Assembly (NCBI GenBank): GCA_947573445.1
Contig: CANPFR010000012.1
Coordinates: 1 to 46,707 of the forward strand
DNA from: an uncultured Clostridia bacterium
GTDB lineage: Bacteria; Bacillota; Clostridia; TANB77; CAG-508
Direction: 5' to 3'
Length of the DNA: 46,707 nucleotides
Below the pieces are notes generated by a model. The model worked only from the letters and a program-made list of their open reading frames with translations, had not been told where the DNA came from and searched no databases. The position numbers were made by a program, and so were the translations under genes. Shown piece by piece: positions 8,423-17,508 of the stretch (position 1 is its first letter; every line of letters starts with the position of its first letter).

Positions 8423-9709
8423 TTACAGTTTTAAACTTCGGTTTCCATCTAATTTATTTTCAGAAGTCATCTTATAAATTGTTTTTCGATGATTGAATGT
8501 CGCATAAACAACTGAAGTTATTGGTACTGTAAGAACAAGTCCTATACTACCAGCTATAGCAGACAGAGCATTCTCAGCAATCGTCTCCTTATTGAATACA
8601 TCTCTTAAACTAAGATTACATCCTAAAAATATAAATAAAATAATGAAACTACTTCCTATGTATATCAAAATCAACGTATTGATTCTATCTCCAACCAATT
8701 CTCTTCCTATCTTCATACCTTTTTTCAATAATTCCTTGCGTGACATATCTTCTGTTTTACTCTTAATTTCATCTATTTTATTAACCATAAGCATTACAAA
8801 ATTCATACACACTCCCAAAGAAACCATCATCATTCCTGCAAAAATTAAATCCTTCCAATAAAACTCAACATTCGTCATATTCATACTAAGCATAATGGTA
8901 TCTTGATGTGTTCCAGAAAGCTTAGCCAAATGGGCAAAAAGCATCGCTATCATACCACTTAACAGACAACTAATCAGTGTCCCCAAAACAACTACAAGTG
9001 CTTTTTTGCGAAATCCCATACTTAAAATGGAGTGAAATAATAAAATAAAAATTGTACATAAAAATGTCATAAAAATTGCGTTGTAACCTAAAAATATGCT
9101 TTTAATTAATAGAAAATACACCATAATAAGTGTTCCTAATAAGCCTAAAACTGCCTTGATTCCTTGTTTTCCCATAATCAATAAAACCAAAGCTAGAAAT
9201 ATAGCAAATATCACTAAAATATAATGATTTCTAATAACATCCTGAATGGTCGCCACATCACTTCCATTCTCATCTTTGCTAATTTGAACACTAACTTTGT
9301 CCCCTACTTCCAATTCACAACCAGTATTTTTTTCATCCATTCCATAAGAAAACATGTAATCTATCGAAAACTCTTTTGTCTCCAACTCTCCATCCAAAAT
9401 TTCTACTTTTACCTCTTGCACTTTACCTACTGCATAATCTGTATGAAAATCATGTATTTCTCCCACTTCAATAACCACTGCTGTTGCTTGAAGTGCTGAT
9501 TTTGCCTGCTCATTTTCCAACTCCTTTGCTTCTGGTTCAGGTGGAGTTTCTGGTTGAGGCGACTCTGCTTCTGTTGCAACTGGTGGGGTTTCTGGTTGGG
9601 CTGATTCTGTCTCTGGTGGTGGGGGTTCAGTAGTTGCATAAGTTTTATTATTTACTGCTAAATTTATCATTAGTAGAGCTGTCATCAAATAGATTGCAAT
9701 CTTCTTCAC
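8423..9709 (-). CDS. YibE/F family membrane protein
   Basis: This encodes 428 residues. An N-terminal signal anchor (about 5-25) is followed by an extracellular segment rich in Pro and Glu (about 27-66, with imperfect repeats of PETPP), a soluble beta domain (about 70-160), then at least seven membrane segments with LGTLISCLLSGMIAM, GVCMNFVMLMVNKIDEI and AIAGSIGLVLTVPIT. This is the YibE/F-like family, whose function is not established; some members are thought to be transporters or channels. It lies 12 bases after a membrane-anchored extracytoplasmic protein gene on the same strand, so the two are probably one operon. The Pro/Glu-rich linker is unusual and may span part of the cell wall. Confidence 0.82.
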   Translation of the reverse strand: MKKIAIYLMTALLMINLAVNNKTYATTEPPPPETESAQPETPPVATEAESPQPETPPEPEAKELENEQAKSALQATAVVIEVGEIHDFHTDYAVGKVQEVKVEILDGELETKEFSIDYMFSYGMDEKNTGCELEVGDKVSVQISKDENGSDVATIQDVIRNHYILVIFAIFLALVLLIMGKQGIKAVLGLLGTLIMVYFLLIKSIFLGYNAIFMTFLCTIFILLFHSILSMGFRKKALVVVLGTLISCLLSGMIAMLFAHLAKLSGTHQDTIMLSMNMTNVEFYWKDLIFAGMMMVSLGVCMNFVMLMVNKIDEIKSKTEDMSRKELLKKGMKIGRELVGDRINTLILIYIGSSFIILFIFLGCNLSLRDVFNKETIAENALSAIAGSIGLVLTVPITSVVYATFNHRKTIYKMTSENKLDGNRSLKL

Positions 9710-9721
9710 TTTTCTTCCTCC

Positions 9722-10588
9722 TTAAAAAATAACAATATCCATTTCATTTGTATAAGCATCATTTCCATAAGGATATATGATATAAACATATCCCTCATCT
9801 GTTAAGAAATACACTTTTGAATTTTCTATTTTATACATATCACTATTTAAATCTCGTTCATAAAGTGTTCCATATTCACTTGCAATAATTTGAGCATTTT
9901 CATAGGCTTTTTTGATTTCTGTATTAATATTTTTTTGAACCTCTTCTGATGTAGATTGTTTTAATTCTATTAGATCTTGTAATGAAACCAATTTTTGTTT
10001 CGTCATGCTATAAGTATAAGTTTTAATGGAAACTTTCTCTGATTTTCCTTCTTCTTTTAAAATGGCTTTTATGACAACAGATAAATAGTCGGCATTCACA
10101 TAAGAAGCATAAGAAACCTTATAAATAATATTTCCTTCACTTTGCCTCATCACTGAATTAGCCTTGTTATAATATTCATTTTTAATTTCAGCATTTACTT
10201 TTTGGATTTCTTCTGAGTCAATATTAATGATAGGAATTTGAGCATCTACACTATAATAAGTCTCATCTTCATTTACCAAATGATAGGCTGTATAAGTAAG
10301 TTCCTTCTCTTCTTCCAGTTTGTTAACATCAATTTCTTCACTATTTACTTTTAAATCATTCATAAATATTTCATTAAAATTGTTCTTTAGTAAAGTATAT
10401 TCTTCTGCCGTCTTTTTAGCCCCTATGTGAATTCCTATCATAAACGGATCGGTATCAGAATATTGATAGAAAAATTGTATATAAATCCCTAACCCTAAAG
10501 CGACTATACAAATTAAGGCAACAATTACAAAAAATACGACTCTACTTTTCCCATTTAAATGACTTATTAATTTGGTGATTGCCCCCAT
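9722..10588 (-). CDS. Membrane-anchored extracytoplasmic protein, DUF3298/RsiV-like
   Basis: This encodes 288 residues with one membrane helix at about 19-40 and a long extracytoplasmic part. That part resembles the DUF4163/DUF3298 pair seen in RsiV and PdaC: a middle region with paired strands around DETYYSVDAQIPIINI, then a C-terminal block EGYVYIIYPYGNDAYTNEMDIVIF typical of DUF3298. No deacetylase or lysozyme-binding residue can be assigned with confidence. The gene has its own TTGCTA-17-TATAAT promoter, sits 12 bases before the YibE/F gene, and the two probably act together at the cell surface. No sigma factor gene is adjacent, so an anti-sigma role is not supported. Confidence 0.6.
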   Translation of the reverse strand: MGAITKLISHLNGKSRVVFFVIVALICIVALGLGIYIQFFYQYSDTDPFMIGIHIGAKKTAEEYTLLKNNFNEIFMNDLKVNSEEIDVNKLEEEKELTYTAYHLVNEDETYYSVDAQIPIINIDSEEIQKVNAEIKNEYYNKANSVMRQSEGNIIYKVSYASYVNADYLSVVIKAILKEEGKSEKVSIKTYTYSMTKQKLVSLQDLIELKQSTSEEVQKNINTEIKKAYENAQIIASEYGTLYERDLNSDMYKIENSKVYFLTDEGYVYIIYPYGNDAYTNEMDIVIF

Positions 10589-10625
10589 TTTTTGACTCCT
10601 CTCTATTCAAAATCTAATTTAAAAT

Positions 10626-10654
10626 ATTATATCATTTCTAGAAATAAATAGCAA
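10626..10654 (-). promoter_or_regulatory. Promoter for the DUF3298-like/YibE operon
   Basis: On the minus strand: TTGCTA (10654-10649), 17 bases, TATAAT (10631-10626). Confidence 0.7.
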
Positions 10655-10680
10655 GTTTTTATGGGATTTCCTACAGAAAA

Positions 10681-10711
10681 TTTCAAAAAATAAAGGAGCC
10701 CTACGACTCCT
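10681..10711 (-). terminator. Terminator of gltX-DUF951 operon
   Basis: On the minus strand AGGAGTC pairs with GGCTCCT (one G-U pair) around a GTAG loop and is followed by TTATTTTTT. It overlaps the DUF951 stop codon. Confidence 0.85.
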
Positions 10712-10883
10712 CCCATTTCTTTTTAATCATCTTCAATGCCTTTTCTCTTTGCACCACAATAACATGCTGACACCCCAAACATCTCAATTTAAAATCCACT
10801 CCTACCCTTGTGATTTCCCAAGTTTTACTACCACAAGGATGTTGCTTTTTCATTTCTACTTTATCTCCCACTTTATATTCCAT
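10701..10883 (-). CDS. DUF951 protein (YyzM-like zinc-ribbon/SH3-type)
   Basis: This encodes 60 residues. The pattern VGDKVEMKKQHPCGSKTWEITRVGVDFKLRCLGC is the hallmark of the DUF951 family, with cysteines in HPCG and CLGC that may hold a metal. The family is common in Firmicutes and often lies near ychF or translation genes; the role is not known. It follows gltX. If gltX ends by a +1 shift at 10893, the gap is 9 bases and AGAGGA serves as the DUF951 binding site directly after the gltX stop. The unshifted gltX frame would instead overlap this gene by 11 bases. Confidence 0.88.
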   Translation of the reverse strand: MEYKVGDKVEMKKQHPCGSKTWEITRVGVDFKLRCLGCQHVIVVQREKALKMIKKKWEES

Positions 10884-10892
10884 TTGATTCCT

Positions 10893-12522
10893 CTATATTC
10901 TTTTCAAAATTTCTTCTTTTCCGAATAACCTGCATAATCTCATATAAATCTGGTGTCTGACATCTTCCTGTCAAAGTAACACGAATGACTGTGCTAATAT
11001 CTCCCACATGACCTTTATAATTTTCTGGATTTGCTTTATATTCCTTCACTTCTCTTGCATAACCTAATGCTTGTGCTAAATCTTTCATTTTGTCAAACCA
11101 TGTTTGTTTGTCATCATTTTCATCATAATATTTTTCAAAATATAAGGTTACAATTTTCTGAATTTCCTCTTGATCCGTTATTTTTTGATATTCAAAATTT
11201 GTATTTTCCTTGTCCAGTTGATACATATATCTAATCGTCTCTTTCAAATCTGACCATTTGGCAATATCTTTTCTTGGTTTGCTATTTCCACGCTCAATTC
11301 CCAATACTTTCATTGAATATTCTTTATTTTTTAATAATTCACAAAGTTCTGCATCATATTCTTCTGCCCAGGCATAGGCCTCCTCATAAATTTCTGCTGC
11401 TGTGTATTTTGAAATCACATTTTTTGAAACATCCAGCATTTTTGTCATATCAAAAAGAGCACCACTTACCCCCATTTTCTTTAAATCAAAGGCAAATTCC
11501 TCTAATGCTTTGTCTGGATTTTGCTTTCTCCACATTTCAAAATTAGAATTGGCAATATTCATCAAATATTCTTTCACTGATTGTTTTGGAATTCCTTCTT
11601 CTTTATAATAACTAACTGCTGCTTCTGGATCCTTACGTTTGCTTAACTTCCTTTTCCCTTCTGCTTCTGTTTTCATCAAAGGTGCAATATGAGCATATTT
11701 GGGTGCCTTAAAACCTAACATGTAAAATAACTGCAAGTGTAATGGTACAGATGGAAGCCATTCATCTCCACGAATGACTAAATTTGTCCCCATTAAATGA
11801 TCATCTACACTATGTGCAAAATGATAGGTAGGAAGTCCATCTGACTTGATAATCACAATATCTTGGTCATTTTCTGGCATATCCACACCACCCTTTATGA
11901 CATCTTTATGCTTGATTTTCTTTTCTGGATTTCCTGGCGATTTTAAACGAATAATATAACGTTCGCCATTTTGAATTTTCTCAGCCATCATATCAATAGG
12001 CATATTGCGACACTTTGTCCATTTTCCATAATAGCCTGTTCTTTCCTTTGCCTTCTCTTGATTAGAACGAATTTGATCCAATTCTTCGCTTGTGCAAAAA
12101 CATGGATAGGCCAAACCTTTCTCCAGTAAACTTTTGGCATACGCTTGATAAATCTCTTTTCGCATGGATTGCTTATAAGGTCCGTATTCTCCAACAAAAT
12201 TTTCTTCATCAATCATTCCTTCATCTGGTTCGATTCCATAATCCTTCAAAGCGTTAATAATACCTACCACACCATTTTCAACTTCTCTTTTTTGATCCGT
12301 ATCTTCCACTCTCAAGAAAAATACACCACCTGTTTGACTGGCTTGTTTTTTGGCCACCAAAGATTGATACAAGCCACCAATATGAACAAATCCTGTTGGA
12401 CTTGGTGCAAAGCGAGTCACAACAGCTCCTTCTGGCAAATCTCTCATTTTATATTTTTCTTCATAATATGAAATATCCTTCACTTCTGGAAAAATTAAAT
12501 TCGCTAATTCTCTTGTTTCCAT
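10893..12522 (-). CDS. gltX: Glutamyl-tRNA synthetase, C-terminus completed by +1 shift at CGG
   Basis: The enzyme charges tRNA-Glu (and often tRNA-Gln) in the cytoplasm. The ATG at 12522 has AAGGAGAG five bases upstream and is preferred over one at 12546. The Rossmann motif HIGG is at residues 47-50 (APSPTGFVHIGG) and the KMSKS-type motif is KRKLSKRK near residue 300. The first-frame reading runs to 10873 with an odd basic tail after IMQVI. At an in-frame CGG (10923-10921), skipping one C gives IMQVI-GKEEILKRI and a stop at 10893, which looks like the normal end of clostridial GltX (IMQVxG...). I therefore annotate the shifted end, giving 542 residues. The rest of the gene is unbroken. Confidence 0.85.
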
Positions 12523-12553
12523 AATTCTCTCCTTATCTTTTTTCATTTTTTAT

Positions 12554-12582
12554 AGTTTACCATCTTTTCCTGAATTTGTAAA
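12554..12582 (-). promoter_or_regulatory. gltX promoter
   Basis: On the minus strand: TTTACA (12582-12577), 17 bases, TAAACT (12559-12554), with TGG before the -10. Confidence 0.65.
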
Positions 12583-12709
12583 TATTTCTGGACGAAATAT
12601 TTCGTTTTTTCTCCTTCTAATAACAGCTCTTTTCTCACTATACCGTTTAAAGCCTCCTAAAATCCATTTTTAAGCATTTTGCTATATTTTAATGTTTTAT
12701 GTCTACTCC

Positions 12710-12736
12710 AAAAAAATAATGGCCTTTATGGCCATT
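12710..12736 (-). terminator. Orphan terminator-like hairpin
   Basis: On the minus strand AATGGCC, loop ATAAA, GGCCATT, then ATTTTTTT. No minus-strand gene ends just upstream of it, so it may end an unannotated small RNA from 12737-12960. Confidence 0.6.
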
Positions 12737-12908
12737 CTATGACCCCATTCCAAAAATCCTCTTTTCTCATACCTCCACTTTTTATACCTCTGTAGCATCT
12801 AAAAACATATCAAATTTCAATTTTTTCAGATTTTTAATCATTTATGTCTCATTTTCTAAAAACGGCTCTAATTTTCGATTTCTTCTTTTTAAAAAATCTC
12901 AAAAACTC

Positions 12909-12936
12909 TTGATTTTTTCGGATTTTGTGATATAAT
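12909..12936 (+). promoter_or_regulatory. Promoter of the 55-residue membrane peptide gene
   Basis: TTGATT (12909-12914), 16 bases, TATAAT (12931-12936). AAAGGAGG follows at 12953-12960. Confidence 0.75.
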
Positions 12937-12968
12937 AAGGAAAATAAAATATAAAGGAGGAAACAAAC

Positions 12969-13136
12969 ATGTTTAATATAGCATTTTCAGTTCTTGTCAT
13001 TATAATGGGACTTCCTATGCTTATCAATCCTAAAAAAATAACAGAACGTGAAGCTTCTAAAATCAAATCTGAAATGGGTGTTAGAATCTGCGGAATTATT
13101 TTGATTTTATTAGGCGTTGCTGGTTTCTTTATTTAA
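12969..13136 (+). CDS. Small two-helix membrane protein, 55 residues
   Basis: The ATG at 12969 follows AAAGGAGGAAACAAAC and a good promoter, and a strong terminator begins 10 bases after the stop, so this is a compact complete gene. The peptide has a hydrophobic helix at 2-18 (MFNIAFSVLVIIMGLPMLI), a charged turn (NPKKITEREASKIKSEMG) and a second helix at 38-55 ending in VAGFFI. I do not recognise a named family; it resembles small DUF-type integral membrane proteins of Firmicutes with an N-P-K-K turn. The function is unknown. It is too short for many gene finders. Confidence 0.75.
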   Translation: MFNIAFSVLVIIMGLPMLINPKKITEREASKIKSEMGVRICGIILILLGVAGFFI

Positions 13137-13146
13137 AAATACATAA

Positions 13147-13182
13147 AACTCGAAAATTGAATTTTCGAGTTTTTTATTTTTA
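13147..13182 (+). terminator. Terminator of the 55-residue gene
   Basis: AACTCGAAAATT and AATTTTCGAGTT form a perfect stem around a minimal loop, followed by TTTTTTATTTTT. Confidence 0.92.
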
Positions 13183-13192
13183 GTTTTCTAAC

Positions 13193-14008
13193 CTATACTT
13201 TTATATGCTTTTCTGTGATATTTATTTTTTTGCCATCAACTTCAACTATAAAATACACACCATCTGGAATGCCATCTTCCTTTATATTCTCTGTTAATGA
13301 ACCAAGCACATAATAAGGTATACTATCTTCAACAATAGTTTTAGTCCAATGTTGATGACCTGAAAACACTGCTAAAATATTTTTATTGTTCTTCAGAATT
13401 TCTTTTAATTCTTTCCTGTTTCCTAGTAATGCATGTTCTGGATTTGACTCAAACCACCAGTTACCTCTCATGTTATCTTCTGCAACTCCAAAATGAAGAC
13501 ATAAAATAGTTGGTCGTTTATTTTGATTTAAATCTTTTTCTAACCAAATCATATCTTCGTGAGATATAAATTTTGCTTTTAAAATTCCTCCACACGCTGT
13601 TTCTATTTCATTATTCACATCTGTTCCCAATAATACAATATGAATTCCATTTATATCAAATGAAAACGTTGAATGATGATAGCCCATTATTTCTTCTACT
13701 TCTTTTCTTGAAGACATAGAACGTAAATCATGATTTCCTATACAAGAATAAAAAGGACTTTTTATATTCTTAAATTTATTCCAAACATAATTTAAATTAA
13801 TGATATCTTTATCATGGTCATTAAAATCTTCAACTAAATCACCTAAACAAAGGGTTACATCTGGTTTTATTTCAGTATTTATTTGTTTTGTCAATTCTTC
13901 AAGTAATGGCTCTGCGTATTCTATTAGCTTTCTTTCAATTATTGAACCATTATTTATAGGCTTTTCCGGTGCATAATGCAAATCCGAAAAAATAACTATT
14001 TTTGTCAT
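13193..14008 (-). CDS. Calcineurin-like metallophosphoesterase
   Basis: This encodes 271 residues with the five metal-ligand blocks of the family in order: FSDLHY at the N-terminus, CLGDLVED, CIGNHDLR, CLHFGVAE and FSGHQHW. The two metals and the histidines activate water to cleave phosphomonoesters or phosphodiesters. The protein lacks a signal peptide or membrane segment and is probably cytoplasmic. The substrate cannot be told from sequence; related proteins act on cyclic nucleotides, nucleotides or UDP-sugars. It lies 16 bases after rnj on the same strand, so it may be cotranscribed with RNase J, though no functional link is established. The frame is intact. Confidence 0.88.
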   Translation of the reverse strand: MTKIVIFSDLHYAPEKPINNGSIIERKLIEYAEPLLEELTKQINTEIKPDVTLCLGDLVEDFNDHDKDIINLNYVWNKFKNIKSPFYSCIGNHDLRSMSSRKEVEEIMGYHHSTFSFDINGIHIVLLGTDVNNEIETACGGILKAKFISHEDMIWLEKDLNQNKRPTILCLHFGVAEDNMRGNWWFESNPEHALLGNRKELKEILKNNKNILAVFSGHQHWTKTIVEDSIPYYVLGSLTENIKEDGIPDGVYFIVEVDGKKINITEKHIKV

Positions 14009-14024
14009 CTCTACAACATTCTCC

Positions 14025-15873
14025 CTACACTTCCATAATAATCGGCAAAATCATTGGATTTCTCTTCGTTGTTTTATAAACATATTCTCGCAAAGTATCT
14101 CTAATTGAGCTTTTTATGGTGCTCCAATCAGTAATATTATTGTTTACACATTTATTAATTTCTTTGCGAATCACAAGTTTGACATCTTCCATCAAATTCT
14201 CTGATTCACGAACATAAACAAAGCCCCTTGAAATAAGGTCTGGTCCTGCAATTACTTCTCCTGTTGACGAATCCATGGTAAGCACTACAATAATCAAACC
14301 ATCCTGTGACAAATGTTGCCTATCTCTTAGTACAATATTTCCAACATCACCAACACCCAAGCCATCAACCATAACACGGCCAAATGGAACTGTTCCTGCT
14401 AATCTTGCATGCTTTTCGTCCATTTCCATAACACGACCATTGGTCATCAAAAAGATATTTTTGGGATTGACTCCCATCAGTTTAGCAGTCTCACTGTGAG
14501 CCCTTAAGTGCCTATATTCACCATGAACAGGAATAAAATATTTAGGCCTTACTAAAGCAAGCATCAACTTTTGTTCCTCTTGGCAAGCATGTCCGTGATA
14601 CATGAATATCAGCCAAAGAACTATACACAACTTCTGCACCAATTTTCATCAAATCATCAATTACCTTTGCAACAAACTTTTCATTTCCTGGAATTGGTGT
14701 TGCTGAAATAATCACCAAATCATTAGACGTAATATGAACTTTTCGGTGCTCACCAGTTGCCATTCTGGTTAGAGCTGACATTGGCTCTCCTTGACTTCCT
14801 GTTGTAATAATAACAAGCTTGTCATCTGTATAATTATTAATCATATCAATATCAATAAATACGTTTTTCGGAACATCAATGTAGCCTAATTCCATTGCAG
14901 TTTCTATCATATTTACCATACTTCTACCAGAAACAGCAATTTTTCGATTATTGGCAACTGCTGCATTCACAATTTGCTGAATTCGATAAACATTGGAAGC
15001 AAATGTCGCTACTACAATTCTTTTGGTGCAATTGATAAATAATTTATCAAACACTTCACCAACCGTACGTTCTGACATCGTATACCCTTTTCTTTCTGCA
15101 TTCGTACTATCTGACATAAGTGCCAAAACACCTTCATTGCCCAATTCTGCCAAACGGCCAAAATCCATGGTATCATCATTAATTGGTGTATAATCAATCT
15201 TGAAATCACCTGTATGAACAATCACACCTACTGGTGTATGAATTGCTAGAGCTACCGCATCTGGAATACTGTGACAACTTTTGATAAATTCCACTTTGAA
15301 TTTACCAAGTGTGATTTTATCACCTTGTTTGACCATGTGCATTTTGGTTTTCTTTGCTAATTTATGCTCTTCTAGCTTATTGTTAATCAAGCCAACTGCA
15401 AGTTTCGTTGCATAAATTGGCACATTAATTTCTTTTAATAAATAAGGAATCGATCCAATATGGTCTTCATGCCCATGCGTGATAACCAATCCTCTGATTT
15501 TATCTTTATTTTTTACCAAATACGTAAAATCTGGAATAACCAAATCAATTCCAAGCATATCATCTTCTGGAAAGGAAACTCCACAATCGACTAATAAAAT
15601 ATCATTTTCATACTCAAAAACTGTGATATTTTTTCCAACTTCTTGAAGTCCTCCCAATGGAATAATTTTTAATTTTGATTTTTTGAATCCAACCTCTTCT
15701 TTTTTCGCAGTACTTCCTTTTCTAGTATTGGATTCTCTTGGTTTTCGTGGTGCACGCGTTGAAACAGGTTGTCCTTCTTTTTTAAAGTCTTTTTTTACAT
15801 TTTTTTTAATTGGTGTACGAGAACGTGTTTTATTCTCGTTACTTTTTGTAAATTCTTCTTTTTTTCTCTCCAT
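14025..15873 (-). CDS. rnj: Ribonuclease J, split by +1 shift at CGG
   Basis: RNase J is a 5'-3' exo- and endoribonuclease central to mRNA decay and rRNA maturation. The N-terminus has about 65 basic, Ser/Thr/Arg/Pro-rich residues before the metallo-beta-lactamase core with ITHGHEDHIGS. The reading frame meets CGG at 14595-14593 and then runs out 17 codons later. If the extra C (14595) is skipped, the conserved motif reads HVS-GHACQEE, and the protein continues for 190 residues through VHGEYRHL and the C-terminal domain to 14025, giving 615 residues. The shift thus falls inside a catalytic-domain motif. Either the cell reads through it by frameshift, or the gene is damaged, or the sequence has an error. 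Two promoters lie upstream. Confidence 0.9.
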
Positions 15874-16119
15874 GATTCTCTCCTTTTCTTACGTATCAAT
15901 TTTAAAAATACAAACTTAAAAATATATAGATTCTCAAACTCTCTATACTTTACAAATATTAAATTTTATTCCGTAACTTAAAAAACTTAATTTATGATTC
16001 TTAAAACATAAACTAAGAACCCAATCCTATTGGTATTTTTCTTTTTTAATCCGAACACTTCAATATATTTTTTTAAAAATCTCATTCTTGTATCAATAAA
16101 ATTGATCACTATTGTTTGT

Positions 16120-16148
16120 ATTATACTATAATTTGGAAAAAAAGTCAA
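16120..16148 (-). promoter_or_regulatory. Proximal rnj promoter
   Basis: On the minus strand: TTGACT (16148-16143), 17 bases, TATAAT (16125-16120). Confidence 0.8.
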
Positions 16149-16171
16149 ATGTTTTTTGGGGATTTTTCAGT

Positions 16172-16201
16172 AAAAAAAAGGAAATAATGAATATTATTTC
16201 C
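16172..16201 (-). terminator. Terminator between the two promoters upstream of rnj
   Basis: On the minus strand GGAAATAAT (16201-16193) pairs with ATTATTTCC (16188-16180), followed by eight Ts. It would end a transcript of about 85 bases started at the distal promoter. Confidence 0.85.
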
Positions 16202-16263
16202 ACAAAATATGCTATTTTTTTATTATTTATCATCCAAATTTCAAAATAGATGCCCTACCTTTT

Positions 16264-16292
16264 ATTATACCATATTTTTGCCATTTTGTCAA
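16264..16292 (-). promoter_or_regulatory. Distal consensus promoter upstream of rnj
   Basis: On the minus strand: TTGACA (16292-16287), 17 bases, TATAAT (16269-16264), with TGG before the -10. It is nearly identical over its whole length to the promoter upstream of ruvA. Confidence 0.85.
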
Positions 16293-16390
16293 TTGACAAC
16301 ATCTTAAAATTGTGCTCTCACTTGATATGGTGATATTTAGCCTAACCTGTTGGTGATTCTTCATAAACTTAAATTGACACCACTAACCTT

Positions 16391-16421
16391 TTTAGCAAAA
16401 GAGCACGGTTTCCCATGCCCT
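16391..16421 (-). terminator. Terminator of the DUF6075-like gene
   Basis: On the minus strand AGGGCATGG, a GAAA tetraloop, CCGTGCTCT (two G-U pairs), then TTTTG. It overlaps the stop codon. Confidence 0.85.
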
Positions 16422-16848
16422 ACATATCTTCTTCATTTTTATCTTCTAGTCCATTTTCGACTTTTGTATACTCTGGAAAACGTAATTTTACTGCCTCATA
16501 GAAATAAGGTGCATACGAGCAACAGAAAATATTGCTTACATGATAATCACTTGAAATTCTATTTTTCTCAATATCCTCAGAACTTTCATATTTAAAATCA
16601 TTCCAAAGATTAAAAGCAAGCTCTGTCACCTTTTTGGATGTTGCTGTTTGCCAATTTTCACTTAATGAATCAATATTAATTTCTTTTTTAGAAATATCAA
16701 AAATTTCGCTAAAATGCTCTCTTGTCACCTGACTAATTCCCAATGTATAAATAAAAGAACGATAATACGCATCTGTTTTCCTAAATTCCTCAATTTGTTT
16801 CAAAAGATTTTCATAAAATTCCTTATGTTTTTGATCGATAAAATTCAC
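16420..16848 (-). CDS. DUF6075-like protein, 142 residues
   Basis: The start is GTG at 16848 (GTGAATTTTATC), with GAGG in GTGAGGTAACAAA upstream. The sequence pattern FIDQKHKEFYENLL, YYRSFIYTLGISQVTREHF, WQTATSKKVTELAFNLWN and FCCSYAPYFYEAVKLRFPEY matches, from memory, a family of about 130 residues (DUF6075) found in gut Firmicutes and on mobile elements. No enzymatic motif or membrane segment is visible. Function is not known. It stands alone between a terminator at its end and a weak TATAAT at its front, beside the interrupted cotJC gene but on the chromosome side of it. The family call is moderate; the coding call is strong. Confidence 0.72.
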   Translation of the reverse strand: MNFIDQKHKEFYENLLKQIEEFRKTDAYYRSFIYTLGISQVTREHFSEIFDISKKEINIDSLSENWQTATSKKVTELAFNLWNDFKYESSEDIEKNRISSDYHVSNIFCCSYAPYFYEAVKLRFPEYTKVENGLEDKNEEDM

Positions 16849-16984
16849 TTTGTTACCTCACTTTCTAAAACTTACTAACTTATCATTTCTAACTATTTCT
16901 TTTCAAAATTAGATTTCTTTTTAGCTTTATTATATGGCAATCTTTTGAATTTTATACGTATGTTATTTTAATTGAAAAATTTTA

Positions 16985-17013
16985 CCAAAAAAACTCCCTG
17001 TGACCACAAGGAG
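16985..17013 (-). terminator. Terminator of cotJC
   Basis: On the minus strand CTCCTTGTG pairs with CACAGGGAG (one G-U pair), followed by seven Ts. It lies 10 bases after the cotJC stop. Confidence 0.88.
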
Positions 17014-17022
17014 CTTCCTTTA

Positions 17023-17508
17023 TTAATCTTTACAACTATTTTCCCAATTCATTCCAAAATTATTTCGATTTCTATTATTTTGAATAATAAAATCATTTCT
17101 TTGATCAATTACTTTATCCATATCTTTCATATAAAAACGTTTTTGTGCCAATTTTTCTTGTACACCATTTAAAGCTTCTCCAAATCTTTGAAAATGAACT
17201 ACTTCTCTTTCACGTAAATACCTCAACACATTGACAACATCTGGATCATCTCTGCATAAATCAATTAATTTCTCATAAGTGGCACGAGCTTTTTGCTCTG
17301 CTGCCAAATCTTCTGTTAAATCAGCAACTGGATCCCCTTTAACTGCAAGCACTGCTGCATTAAAAGGAAATCCTGCGGCAGCTTGTGGATAAACACCTAA
17401 TCCATGGTCTGTATAATAAGCTGATAATCCACCTTTTTCAATTTCTTCAATCGATGCTCCATCTGTTAGTTGATGAACTAATGTTCCAACCATTTCGAGA
17501 TGAGCAAG
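17023..17508 (-). pseudogene. cotJC: CotJC spore coat protein, 3' part (interrupted by element)
   Basis: These 161 residues are the C-terminal three-quarters of CotJC, a manganese-catalase-like spore coat protein. They include HLEMVGTLVHQLTDG, YYTDHGLGVYPQAAAGFPFNA, EDLAAEQKARATYEKLIDL and REREVVHFQRFGEAL, with the Glu and His metal ligands of the diiron/dimanganese fold. The 5' part lies at 22808-23002, on the far side of a 5,299-bp recombinase element. Joining the parts at the shared AAGAA core gives ...DIGTEE-LAHLEMVGT..., which is the normal sequence, in frame, 226 residues in all. As the DNA stands this part has no promoter or start of its own. It may be made functional by excision in the mother cell. 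Confidence 0.92.

Larger units (their letters stand above)
12523..12968. other. Intergenic region between gltX and the 55-residue gene
   Basis: It holds the gltX promoter, a palindrome ACGAAATATTTCGT (12592-12605), a minus-strand terminator-like hairpin near 12718-12736 and the plus-strand promoter at 12909-12936. A 14- to 31-residue frame on the minus strand lacks good spacing to a binding site, so I do not call it a gene. Confidence 0.6.
15874..16419. other. Intergenic region upstream of rnj
   Basis: These 546 bases contain no convincing gene. They hold two consensus minus-strand promoters with a terminator between them, the long rnj leader (about 240 bases), and the terminator of the DUF6075-like gene. 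Confidence 0.7.

Noticed and set aside
10873..10892. gltX overlapping the DUF951 gene by 11 bases
   Set aside because: This depends on the unshifted reading, which gives an unlikely tail. The shifted reading ends at 10893 and leaves a normal gap.
12737..12960. A 14- or 31-residue minus-strand peptide gene
   Set aside because: The binding site is only one base from the ATG in one case and absent in the other, and no family likeness is seen.
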